A stretch of DNA of 64,000 nt from Hyphomicrobiales bacterium (GTDB lineage: Bacteria; Pseudomonadota; Alphaproteobacteria; Rhizobiales; Beijerinckiaceae): positions 62,001 through 126,000 of the forward strand of contig JAIXZO010000006.1 of NCBI GenBank assembly GCA_027489535.1, in the 5' to 3' direction. Shown piece after piece: positions 23,535 to 31,264 of the stretch; the stretch's first letter is position 1, and the number at the start of each line of letters is the position of its first letter. The notes under the pieces are model-generated. The model was not told the origin of the DNA. It searched no databases and saw only the letters and a program-made list of their open reading frames with translations. The position numbers were made by a program, and so were the translations under genes.

Positions 23535-24638
23535 TCACCCCCAGACTTCCTTCGCGAGTTCCGTGATCATGCGGAGCTTGGCCCATTGTTCGTCGGCGGC
23601 GAGGGTGTTGCCTTCCTCGGTGGAGGCGAAGCCGCATTGGGGGGAAAGGCAGAGCTGGTCGATGTCGACGAATTTCGAGGCTTCCTCGATGCGGCGCCTG
23701 ATGGCGTCCTTCGATTCCAGCGTGCCGGTCTTGGAGGTGACGAGGCCGAGGACGACGGTCTTGCCCTTGGGCAGGAAGCGCAGCGGCTCGAAGCCGCCGG
23801 CACGGTCAGAATCCCATTCCATGAAGTAGCCGTCGACGTTCACGCGGTTGAACAGCAGGTCGGCGACGGGCTCGTAGCCGCCGCTGGCGACGAAGGTGGA
23901 GCGGAAATTGCCGCGGCACAGATGCATCGTCACAGCCATGTCGGACGGGCGGTCCTTCAAGGCGCGGTTGATCATGCCGGCGTAGATTTCGGGCTGCTTC
24001 TCGGGATCGTCGCCGCGGTCGGCGAGCATCTGGCGCTGCTCGGGATCGCACAGATAGGCGAAGCTGACATCGTCAAGCTGCAGGTAGCGGCAGCCCTCGT
24101 CGCCGAAGGCCTTCACCGCCCCCGCATAGGCCTCGCCGAGGTCGTGATAGAAGTCCTCGAGATCGGGGTAGAGGCCCATGTTGATGAGCTTGCGGCCCGA
24201 GCGGTAGTGCAGCATCGACGGCGACGGGATGGTGAGCTTGGGCACCGCGCGGGCGACGCTTTTGAGATAGCGGAAATGGGCGAGGAACGGGTGATCGGCC
24301 GGGAAGCCGAGCTTGCCGGTGACGCGCGGCGCTTCGGCCTTGGTCTGCACGCCCGCGAATTGGATGCCCTGATCGAGTTCGACGCGTGTGACGCCGTCGA
24401 GATTCCACAGGAAGTCGTAATGCCACCAGGAACGGCGATATTCGCCGTCGGTGACGGCTTGGAGGCCGATCTCCTCCTGCTTGCGCACCAGGGCGAGGAT
24501 TTCCTCGTCCTCGATGCGGCGCAGCGCCTCGGCGTCGATCTCGCCCGCGGCGAAGCGGGTGCGGGCGTCCTTCAGCGGCGCGGAACGGAGCAGGCTGCCG
24601 ACCTGATCGGCGCGGAAGGGAGGCTTGGTGCGTTGCAT
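23535..24638 (-). CDS. MetE-like cobalamin-independent methyltransferase (YxjG/YxjH group, core MetE domain)
   Basis: Protein of 367 aa corresponding to the C-terminal catalytic half of MetE. Zinc-ligand region: MHLCRGN (His-X-Cys, ~233-236) and LCLSPQCGFAS (Cys, ~331). Other motifs: RADQVGSLLRS at the N-terminus, AVTDGEYRRSWWHYDFLW and GCRYLQLDDVSFAYL. It lacks the N-terminal half of full-length MetE, so it is either a methionine synthase using another methyl donor or a different thiol methyltransferase. It starts 26 nt after livF on the same strand, so it is plausibly the last gene of the transporter operon. Confidence 0.8.
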   Translation of the reverse strand: MQRTKPPFRADQVGSLLRSAPLKDARTRFAAGEIDAEALRRIEDEEILALVRKQEEIGLQAVTDGEYRRSWWHYDFLWNLDGVTRVELDQGIQFAGVQTKAEAPRVTGKLGFPADHPFLAHFRYLKSVARAVPKLTIPSPSMLHYRSGRKLINMGLYPDLEDFYHDLGEAYAGAVKAFGDEGCRYLQLDDVSFAYLCDPEQRQMLADRGDDPEKQPEIYAGMINRALKDRPSDMAVTMHLCRGNFRSTFVASGGYEPVADLLFNRVNVDGYFMEWDSDRAGGFEPLRFLPKGKTVVLGLVTSKTGTLESKDAIRRRIEEASKFVDIDQLCLSPQCGFASTEEGNTLAADEQWAKLRMITELAKEVWG

Positions 24639-24664
24639 GGCGGTTTTTCCTCTTCGAGCCTGAT

Positions 24665-25378
24665 TTACGCGCCCTTGCCGGACGCGCCGAGATGCATTTC
24701 CAAGGCGGCACGGTCGGCCAGCAGGGCCGCGCTCGGCGCGCGGTGCACGATCGTGCCCCGGTCGAGGATGATCGCGTCGTCGGTGAAGCCGAGAATTTTC
24801 TGCGCCTTCTGTTCGACCACGATCATCGACAATCCCTCCTCCCGCGCCAAGCGGCGCAGTGCGGCCAGAAGCTCGTCGACGATGATGGGCGCGAGACCTT
24901 CGGTGGGCTCGTCGAGCAGCAGAAGGCGCGGATTGAGGACGAGCGCGCGGCCGACGGCGAGCATCTGCTGTTCGCCGCCCGACAGCTGATTGCCGAGATT
25001 GGAACGGCGCTCGCGCAGGCGCGGGAACATCTCGTAGATGCGCGGGACGGTCCAAGGACCGGGACGCGCGACGGCGGTCATGTTCTCCTCGACCGTCAGG
25101 GATTTGAAGATGTTGCGCTCCTGCGGCACCCAGCCGACGCCCGCAGCCACGCGGGCTTCGGGGCCGAGCCGGGTGACGTCCGCGTCGCCGAGGCGGACGG
25201 TGCCGGCGTGGCGTGTGGTGAGGCCTACCAGCGTGTCGATGAGGGTGGTCTTGCCGGTGCCGTTGCGGCCGAGCAGCGCGAGGGAACGGCCGTCCTCGAG
25301 CGTGAAGCCGATGTCGGACAGCACGCGGGCGTCGCCGTAGCCGGCGGCGAGACCTTCGACGGCGAGAAGCTCGGCCAT
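24665..25378 (-). CDS. livF: Branched-chain/hydrophobic amino-acid ABC transporter ATPase (LivF-like)
   Basis: ATPase of 237 aa in the HAAT importer. Walker A LGRNGTGKTTLIDTL, Q-loop WVPQERNIFKSLTVEENM, signature LSGGEQQMLAVGRAL, Walker B LLLLDEPTEGLAP, VVEQ in place of the switch His (normal for LivF). The ATG at 25378 shares one base with the livG stop (TGATG). The ligand of the whole system is not defined by the ATPases. Confidence 0.92.
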   Translation of the reverse strand: MAELLAVEGLAAGYGDARVLSDIGFTLEDGRSLALLGRNGTGKTTLIDTLVGLTTRHAGTVRLGDADVTRLGPEARVAAGVGWVPQERNIFKSLTVEENMTAVARPGPWTVPRIYEMFPRLRERRSNLGNQLSGGEQQMLAVGRALVLNPRLLLLDEPTEGLAPIIVDELLAALRRLAREEGLSMIVVEQKAQKILGFTDDAIILDRGTIVHRAPSAALLADRAALEMHLGASGKGA

Positions 25379-26127
25379 CAATCGCCCTCCCCGAGATAGA
25401 CGGCGCGCACGCCGGGATCGCGCGCGATCTCCGCCGCCGTGCCTTCGGTGAAGATCGCGCCGTCGACCATGACGGTGATGCGCTCGGCGAAGCTGAAGAC
25501 GAGGTCCATGTCGTGCTCGATCAGCACGATGGTGACGTCCGCCGGCAGGGCCGCAAGGATGGCGAGGATGTCGCGGCGCTCCTCCTCCGGTACGCCTGCG
25601 GCGGGCTCGTCGAGCAGCAGCACGCGCGGGCGGCAGGCGATGGCGGCGGCGATTTCGAGCAGCCGCTGCTTGCCGTAGGGCAGAACGGCGGTGCGCTCGT
25701 TCATGACGGAGACGAGCCCGAACCGGCCGAGGATTTCGACGGCCTCGTCGACTTCGGCCGCGCGGGAACCGGCGGCGCGGAACCAGTCGCCGCCATGGCC
25801 TTCGCGCTCGGAGACGGCGAGCGCGACGGTTTCCAACGGGGTGAGCGCGGGAAAGAGTTGGTTGATCTGAAACGTGCGCGCCAAGCCGCGCCGCACGCGG
25901 GCGGGTGCGGGCAGATCGGTGACGTCCTCGCCGGCGAGCAGGATGCGGCCCTCGTCGGGCTTCAGCACGCCGGTGAGCAGATTGACCAGCGTCGTCTTCC
26001 CCGCGCCGTTGGGGCCGATGATCGCGTGGCGCGCGCCGCGGGCCACCTCCAGCGAGACGCGGTCGGTGGCGACGAGGCCGCCGAAGCGGCGCACGAGGGC
26101 GGTAGTGCGGAGCGCGAAATCGGTCAT
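25378..26127 (-). CDS. livG: Branched-chain/hydrophobic amino-acid ABC transporter ATPase (LivG-like)
   Basis: ATPase of 249 aa. Walker A GPNGAGKTTLVNLLTG, GLARTFQINQLFPALTPLETV, signature region LPYGKQRLLEIAAAIA (PYGxQR is the usual LivG variant), Walker B VLLLDEPAAGV, switch IEHDMDLVFSFAERI. The ATG overlaps the livM stop by 4 nt (26124-26127). Confidence 0.92.
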   Translation of the reverse strand: MTDFALRTTALVRRFGGLVATDRVSLEVARGARHAIIGPNGAGKTTLVNLLTGVLKPDEGRILLAGEDVTDLPAPARVRRGLARTFQINQLFPALTPLETVALAVSEREGHGGDWFRAAGSRAAEVDEAVEILGRFGLVSVMNERTAVLPYGKQRLLEIAAAIACRPRVLLLDEPAAGVPEEERRDILAILAALPADVTIVLIEHDMDLVFSFAERITVMVDGAIFTEGTAAEIARDPGVRAVYLGEGD

Positions 26128-27155
26128 GGTCGGGTCGATCCTGGCGCATCCGCCTTTCCGCGCAGGCGTCGCAGGGCGGCGGCGGCGAGCCTCGGGAGGC
26201 CGCGCGTCAGACGCTCATGGCCGACGAGCACGATCACCACCAGCAGAAGCCCGATCCAGAACTGCCAATATTGCGGCGTGATGCCCGACAGCCATGTCTG
26301 CATCAGGCGGAAGATGCCGGCGCCGACGAGGCCGCCGTAGAGGTTGCCGGCTCCCCCGATCACGAGCACGAGAAGCACGTCGGCCGAGCGGGTGAAATCG
26401 AGCACGTCGAGGGAGACGAATTGCGTGGTCTGCGCCGTCAGGCCACCCGCCACGCCCGCATAGGCGGCCGAGAGCGTATAGATCGCGACGAGGCGGCGGC
26501 CGGGGACGATGCCGAGCGCGCCGGCGCGCAGTGCGTTGCCCTTGACCGCGCGCAGCGACAGCCCGAAGGGCGAATGCACGATGCGCCGCGCCAGCATGAA
26601 CAGGATGAACAGGGTGCCGAGACTGTAGAGATAGGCGGTGCGGCCGAAGAGATCGAAGTCCCACAGGCCGAGCACCGGCTTCATGACCACGCCCTGCAGC
26701 CCGTCCGCGCCGCCGGTGATCCAATCAAGCCGGTTCGCGGCCTCGAACAGCATCATGGCGACGCCGAGCGTGACCATCAGCTTGGTGAGATCGGACCCGC
26801 GCAGCACCAGAAAGCTCGTCACGAAGCCCACAAGCGCGGCGGCGCCGGCGGCCGCGAAAAGACCGGTGACGGGATCGCCGAAGCCGTGCTTGGCGAGCAG
26901 CCCGGCGGCATAGGCCCCGACCCCGAAAAACGCGCCGTGGCCGAGCGAGACGATGCCCGCATAGCCGAGGATGAGATCGAGCGAGAGCGCGAACAAAGCC
27001 AGGATCGCGATTTCGTTGAGCAGCAGCAGCTTGCTCGGAAGCACGAAGACGCAGGCGACCGCCGCGGCCCAAGCTGCCCATTCCAGCAAGGGCGGTACCG
27101 CGCCGCGCGACAAGGCGGAACGGGCGGAGAGAGGGGCGGATGCGGGTGCGGTCAC
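26124..27155 (-). CDS. livM: Branched-chain/hydrophobic amino-acid ABC transporter permease (LivM-like)
   Basis: Inner-membrane permease of 343 aa with about nine hydrophobic segments. Characteristic motifs: NEIAILALFALSLDLILGYAGIVSLGHGAFFGVGAYAAGL and the GRRLVAIYTLSAAYAGVAGGL loop that contacts the ATPase. The C-terminal tail is basic (LAAAALRRLRGK). It starts one base after the livH stop. Confidence 0.92.
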   Translation of the reverse strand: MTAPASAPLSARSALSRGAVPPLLEWAAWAAAVACVFVLPSKLLLLNEIAILALFALSLDLILGYAGIVSLGHGAFFGVGAYAAGLLAKHGFGDPVTGLFAAAGAAALVGFVTSFLVLRGSDLTKLMVTLGVAMMLFEAANRLDWITGGADGLQGVVMKPVLGLWDFDLFGRTAYLYSLGTLFILFMLARRIVHSPFGLSLRAVKGNALRAGALGIVPGRRLVAIYTLSAAYAGVAGGLTAQTTQFVSLDVLDFTRSADVLLVLVIGGAGNLYGGLVGAGIFRLMQTWLSGITPQYWQFWIGLLLVVIVLVGHERLTRGLPRLAAAALRRLRGKADAPGSTRP

Positions 27156-27156
27156 G

Positions 27157-28011
27157 TCATCTGGCCCGCGCGAACAGGCCCTGCGGCCTGACGATGAGCA
27201 CCGCGACCATCACGGCATAGATGATGAAGGCCCCGACCTCGGGCACGTAATATTTGCCTGCAATGTCGGCGATGCCGAGCAACAGAGAGGCGACGAACGC
27301 GCCCGCGATGCCCGTGGTGCCGCCGACGCCGACGACGATGAGGAAATAGACGAGGAACTTGATGGGGAAATGCGGGTCCATGCCCAGCACGTCCGCCCCC
27401 AGCGCGCCGCCGAGACCGGCCAGACCGGAGCCGACGGCGAAGGTGATCGCGAAGACGGTGTTGACCTCGATGCCCAAGCCGCGCGCCGTGCGGGCATCGT
27501 CGACCGCGGCGCGCAGACGGCTGCCGAAGCGCGTTCCGATGAGGAGATATTGCAGCGCCAGCGCGACGACGCCGCACAGCGCCACGATGAAGAGACGATA
27601 GACGCCGATGCTGCCGCCGAGGATCTCGACGCGGCCGCGCAGTTCCGGCGGAAGTACGATGCGCTGCTGCTGCGGACCCATGACGTATTCGACGGCCGCG
27701 ATCGACATGAAGACGATGCCGATGGTGAAGAGCACCTGATCGAGATGACTGCTCGCATAGAGGCGACGAAACAGAAGCCGCTCCGACACCGCGCCGACGG
27801 CGGCAGCCGCAAGGAAGGCCGCCGGGAGGCAGAGGAAGAACGACACGCCGTGGCGGTTCATGAGCCAGGACGCGACATAGCCGCCGACGAGCGCGAAGAC
27901 GCCGTGGGCGAGATTGACGAAATTCATCAGGCCCAGCGTGACCGACAGGCCGCATGCGAGCACGAACAGCAACATGCCGTAGGCGATGCCGTCGAAGAGG
28001 ATGGTGACCAT
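27157..28011 (-). CDS. livH: Branched-chain/hydrophobic amino-acid ABC transporter permease (LivH-like)
   Basis: Inner-membrane permease of 284 aa. Motifs: GIAYGMLLFVLACGLSVTLGLMNFVNLAHGVFALVGGYVA at the N-terminus, ARTARGLGIEVNTVFAITFAVGSGLAGLGGAL, and the ending AVLIVRPQGLFARAR, all typical of LivH. The ATG at 28011 (MVTILFDG) is chosen from the usual N-terminus. A GTG at 28041 would add ten residues; neither has a strong ribosome-binding site. Confidence 0.91.
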   Translation of the reverse strand: MVTILFDGIAYGMLLFVLACGLSVTLGLMNFVNLAHGVFALVGGYVASWLMNRHGVSFFLCLPAAFLAAAAVGAVSERLLFRRLYASSHLDQVLFTIGIVFMSIAAVEYVMGPQQQRIVLPPELRGRVEILGGSIGVYRLFIVALCGVVALALQYLLIGTRFGSRLRAAVDDARTARGLGIEVNTVFAITFAVGSGLAGLGGALGADVLGMDPHFPIKFLVYFLIVVGVGGTTGIAGAFVASLLLGIADIAGKYYVPEVGAFIIYAVMVAVLIVRPQGLFARAR

Positions 28012-28096
28012 GCGGGACCGTGCGGCGGGGTGAAGCGACACGGCCGGCGGCCGTGTCGCGCTTGGATCGTGAGGCGTCCCGCTCGGGAGGCCCGCC

Positions 28097-29269
28097 TTAC
28101 TGCTTGGCCGCCTTCACGGGATCCTTGACCTGATCGATCTTGGCGAACTCCACGTTGAAGAGTTCGTTGCCGACCTTTTCGACCTTGCGGATGTAAACAT
28201 CCTGAACGATGTCGCGGGTCTGCGGATCGATGGTGACGGGACCGCGGACGCTGGTCCAGCTCATGCCCTTCATGGCCTCGACGAGGGCCGTGCCGTCGGT
28301 ATTGCCCTTGGTCTTCTCGAAAGCCTTGGCGATCAGCGTCATGCCGTCGAAGGCGCCGACGCCCATGAAATTGGGGCGCATGCCGTTGTTGGCCTTCTTG
28401 AAGGCCTCGACGAAGGCCTTGTTCTCGGGCGAGCCGTGCGCGGCCGAGTAGTGGTGCGAATTGACGACGCCCACGGCCGCGTCGCCCATGTCGTTGAGCA
28501 GATCGTCGTCGGTCACGTCGCCGGTGGCGATGAGCTTGATGCCCGCCTTGGCGAGTTCGCGGTCGGCGAACTGCTTCATGAACGTGGCGCCGAAGCCCGA
28601 GGGCACGAACACGAACACCGCGTCGGGGGCGGCGTCCTTCACGCGCTGGAGGAAGGGCGCGAAATCCGGGTTGCGCAGGGGCACGCGAAGGGACTCGGTG
28701 ACCGTGCCACCGTCCTTGCCGAAGCGCTCGACAAAGGCCTTCTCGGCGTCGATGCCGGGGCCGTAGTCGGAGACGAGGGTGACGACCTTCTTGATCCCGT
28801 TCTTGGCGGCCCATTCGGCCATCGGCACGGTGACCTGCGGCAGCGTGAAGCTGGTGCGTACGATGTAGGGCGACTGCTCGGTGATGATGGCGGTGGCGGC
28901 GGCGGAGACCACCTGCGGCACCTTCGCCTGCGTCGCGATCGGCGCGACGGCGAGCGCGAGCGGAGTGAGGCCGAAGCCGAGCAGCACGTGCACCTTGTCG
29001 TTGACGACCATTTCCTGCGCGATGCGCTTGGTCATGTCGGCGTTGCCGGTGTCGTCCTTGAGGATGAGTTCGACCTTCTTGCCGGCCATCATCCCGCCGT
29101 TCTGAGCGAGCCAGAGCTTGACGGCGGCTTCCTGCTGGCGGCCGGTGGAGCTGGACGGCCCGGTCATCGGGACGATCATCCCGATCTTCACGGCGTCCTG
29201 GGCGTAGGCGACGCCGCCGGCCGTCAAGGCGGCGAAGGCGATTCCCGCAACGAATGTCCGTCTCAGCAT
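28097..29269 (-). CDS. Branched-chain/hydrophobic amino-acid ABC transporter substrate-binding protein (LivK-like)
   Basis: Periplasmic type I binding protein of 390 aa. Signal peptide MLRRTFVAGIAFAALTAGGVAYAQ, then VKIGMIVPMTGPSSSTGRQQEAAVKLWLAQNGG (ligand-domain start). The VPSGFGATFMKQFADRELAKAGIKLIATGD segment is typical of the Peripla_BP_6 group. Substrate unknown: branched-chain amino acids, aromatic acids and other carboxylates are all known for the group. Neighbours metZ and a MetE-like enzyme make a sulfur amino acid or methyl-donor ligand worth considering; the pca cluster beyond would favour an aromatic acid. Confidence 0.9.
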   Translation of the reverse strand: MLRRTFVAGIAFAALTAGGVAYAQDAVKIGMIVPMTGPSSSTGRQQEAAVKLWLAQNGGMMAGKKVELILKDDTGNADMTKRIAQEMVVNDKVHVLLGFGLTPLALAVAPIATQAKVPQVVSAAATAIITEQSPYIVRTSFTLPQVTVPMAEWAAKNGIKKVVTLVSDYGPGIDAEKAFVERFGKDGGTVTESLRVPLRNPDFAPFLQRVKDAAPDAVFVFVPSGFGATFMKQFADRELAKAGIKLIATGDVTDDDLLNDMGDAAVGVVNSHHYSAAHGSPENKAFVEAFKKANNGMRPNFMGVGAFDGMTLIAKAFEKTKGNTDGTALVEAMKGMSWTSVRGPVTIDPQTRDIVQDVYIRKVEKVGNELFNVEFAKIDQVKDPVKAAKQ

Positions 29270-29363
29270 GGCGAATCCTCCCGAGAGCCCCGTTTCGAGG
29301 CTCGATTTTTATCGTTCGGATTCGATTATCGGGCTCCCGCGGAAGCGGTCAAGCAAACCAGCG

Positions 29364-30581
29364 TCACGCCGCCGCGAGCGCGCCCGTCAGATCCGCCAGC
29401 AGGTCGTCGGGGTGCTCCAAGCCGACGGAGAGACGGACGAGCCCGTCCGTGACGCCCATCGCGGACCGCTCCTCGGGGGTGAAGCGCTGGTGGGTTGTGG
29501 TGGCGGGATGCGTGACGAGGCTTTTGGCATCGCCGAGATTGTTGGAGATGCGCACCAGACGCAATGCGTTGAGGAAGCGGAAGGCGGCGGGCTTGCCGCC
29601 CGCGAGTTCCAACGCGATCACGGTCGAACCGCCCGTCATCTGGCGGGCGACGAGTTCGGCTTGAGGGTGGTCCGGCCGGCCGCAGAACAGCAGCTTCGAA
29701 AGTTGCGGGGAACCGGCCAGCGCATCGGCAATGATGGCGGCGGAGCGCGACTGGCGTTCGACCCGGAGACAGAAGGTCTCGAGACCCTTCAGCAGCACCC
29801 AAGCATTGAACGGCGACAGGGCCGGGCCGGTCTGCCGCAGGAAGGTTTTGACGTGGGCGTCGATGAAGGCCTGCGAGGCGAGGATGACGCCGCCGAGGCA
29901 ACGCCCCTGCCCGTCGATGTGCTTGGTGGCGGAATAGACCACGCAATCCGCCCCGAGCTTCAGGGGGCTTTGCCACAAGGCGGTGGCGAAGACGTTGTCG
30001 ACGACGAGCGTCGCGCCGGCCGCGCGTGCGATATCGGCCACGGCGGCGATGTCGATGACTTCGAGCGTGGGATTGGCGGGACTTTCGAGAAAGAAGGTTT
30101 TCGTGTTCGGCCGCACCGCCGCGCGCCAGGCGGCGAGATCGACGCCGTCGACGAGGGTGGTTTCGACGCCGAAGCGCGGCAGCAGCTCCTCCACCACATA
30201 GCGGCATGAGCCGAACAGGGCGCGCGAGGCGACGACGTGGTCGCCCGCCCTCACCTGCCCCATCAATGCGGCGGTCACCGCCGCCATGCCGCTGGCCGTG
30301 GCGCGCGCGGCCTCCGCGCCTTCGAGCGCGGCCATGCGCGCCTCGAACATCGCAACGGTGGGGTTGGAAAAGCGGGCATAGATGAAGCCGGGATCCTTGT
30401 CGGCGAAGCGCGCCTCGCATTGCTCGGCCGTGTCGTAGACGTGGCCCTGCGTGAGAAACAGCGCCTCGGAGGTCTCGCCGAATTGCGAACGCATGCCGCC
30501 TTCGTGGACGAGGCGCGTCTCGGTGCGCCACTCGCTCCGGGCGGCGGGTCGAAAGTGTTCGCGGTCGGCTCGGACGGTCAT
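29364..30581 (-). CDS. metZ: O-succinylhomoserine sulfhydrylase
   Basis: PLP enzyme of 405 aa in the Cys/Met-metabolism family, making homocysteine from O-succinylhomoserine and sulfide. Motifs: ETRLVHEGGMRSQFGETSEALFLTQGHVYDTAEQCEARFA, GFIYARFSNPT, cofactor Lys in YSATKHIDGQGRCLGG (~210-225), and FLESPANPTLEVIDI. The MetZ-type N-terminus distinguishes it from MetB/MetC. It ends 94 nt before livK on the same strand and is preceded by tandem palindromes (30631-30671), which suggests dedicated regulation. No SAM-II-like leader was recognised. Confidence 0.9.
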   Translation of the reverse strand: MTVRADREHFRPAARSEWRTETRLVHEGGMRSQFGETSEALFLTQGHVYDTAEQCEARFADKDPGFIYARFSNPTVAMFEARMAALEGAEAARATASGMAAVTAALMGQVRAGDHVVASRALFGSCRYVVEELLPRFGVETTLVDGVDLAAWRAAVRPNTKTFFLESPANPTLEVIDIAAVADIARAAGATLVVDNVFATALWQSPLKLGADCVVYSATKHIDGQGRCLGGVILASQAFIDAHVKTFLRQTGPALSPFNAWVLLKGLETFCLRVERQSRSAAIIADALAGSPQLSKLLFCGRPDHPQAELVARQMTGGSTVIALELAGGKPAAFRFLNALRLVRISNNLGDAKSLVTHPATTTHQRFTPEERSAMGVTDGLVRLSVGLEHPDDLLADLTGALAAA

Positions 30582-30630
30582 GGCGGCACTCTCCCGCAGC
30601 TGGACGATCGAAGGGTACCGCCACCTGTAT

Positions 30631-30671
30631 CGTTCGTAAAGACGAACGTTCGTACTTTTTATAGTACGAAC
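30631..30671. promoter_or_regulatory. Tandem inverted repeats (candidate operator) upstream of metZ
   Basis: Three overlapping symmetric elements. CGTTCGT-aaag-ACGAACG (30631-30648) is a perfect 7-bp inverted repeat. ACGAACGTTCGT (30642-30653) is a perfect 12-bp palindrome. GTTCGTACT-ttttat-AGTACGAAC (30648-30671) is a perfect 9-bp inverted repeat. The shared half-site is (T)ACGAAC. The block lies 50-90 nt upstream of the metZ ATG and just after the stop of the preceding gene. Symmetry and repetition fit a dimeric repressor such as TetR type. A weaker alternative is an RNA hairpin ending the upstream gene, but it has no following T run. Confidence 0.6.
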
Positions 30672-30680
30672 CTGCCGCTA

Positions 30681-31202
30681 TCACCGCAGCGGCGGGCCGC
30701 CGACCGAGGGCGGATCGGCGAAGAGTTCGCGGTCTCTCGCCTGCCGGCGCAGCTGGTCGATCTCAAACGCGCGTGCGTTGCGCTCCATCGTCGAGAGGGG
30801 CCCGTCCGGCGGCGGCAGGGACTGCATCTGCAGTTCCAGCCGGCGCAGTTCCGGAACGGGGCGCGGCTCGCGCGCGATCAGCGTGCGGCCGCGATCAGCC
30901 TCGATGCGGAATTGATGATCGGACGGCGGGCCTACCCGCCATTCGCGCACGGGCGGCGGCGACGGCTCGGCGTCGCGGCCCGGCAAAGCGGGCCTGCTCG
31001 GGGCGCGGCGTTCCGGCGGAGCGACGGGCGCGGCGTCGGGCCGACGCCCTTGCGCCTCGCTTTCGCGCAAGCGACGGATCTTGTCCTCGACGCAGTCGCG
31101 ATAGCCCGGCGTGCCCCAGCTGCAGACCTGCGCGAGCACGGGCGCGGCCGAACCGGCCCAGAGCAGGACCGCCGCCGAGGCACTGAAAAAAGCCGCCTTC
31201 AT
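30681..31202 (-). CDS. Exported Arg/Pro-rich protein of unknown function
   Basis: Predicted protein of 173 aa. Signal peptide MKAAFFSASAAVLLWAGSAAPVLAQ, then a short Cys-containing motif VCSWGTPGYRDCVEDKIRRLRESEAQ (two Cys 10 residues apart). A long Pro/Arg-rich low-complexity part (~55-90) follows, then a Glu/Arg-rich helical C-terminus. GGAGAA lies 7 nt upstream of the ATG. No family recognised. It stands between the metZ operator and the histidine kinase gene, all on the minus strand. Confidence 0.6.
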   Translation of the reverse strand: MKAAFFSASAAVLLWAGSAAPVLAQVCSWGTPGYRDCVEDKIRRLRESEAQGRRPDAAPVAPPERRAPSRPALPGRDAEPSPPPVREWRVGPPSDHQFRIEADRGRTLIAREPRPVPELRRLELQMQSLPPPDGPLSTMERNARAFEIDQLRRQARDRELFADPPSVGGPPLR

Positions 31203-31264
31203 CCGTGGTTCTCCATCGCGCGCGGCGCATCATGAGCATCAAGAAGGATGCGCGCCCCGTGCGT

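Noticed and set aside
23535-24638. Full-length methionine synthase MetE
   Set aside because: Only the C-terminal catalytic half is present (367 of ~750 residues) and no N-terminal half is encoded nearby in any frame.
30582-30680. SAM-II or other SAM riboswitch upstream of metZ
   Set aside because: The leader lacks the conserved SAM-II core (TGATTT...GCTAAA); the structure present is a set of DNA-level palindromes.
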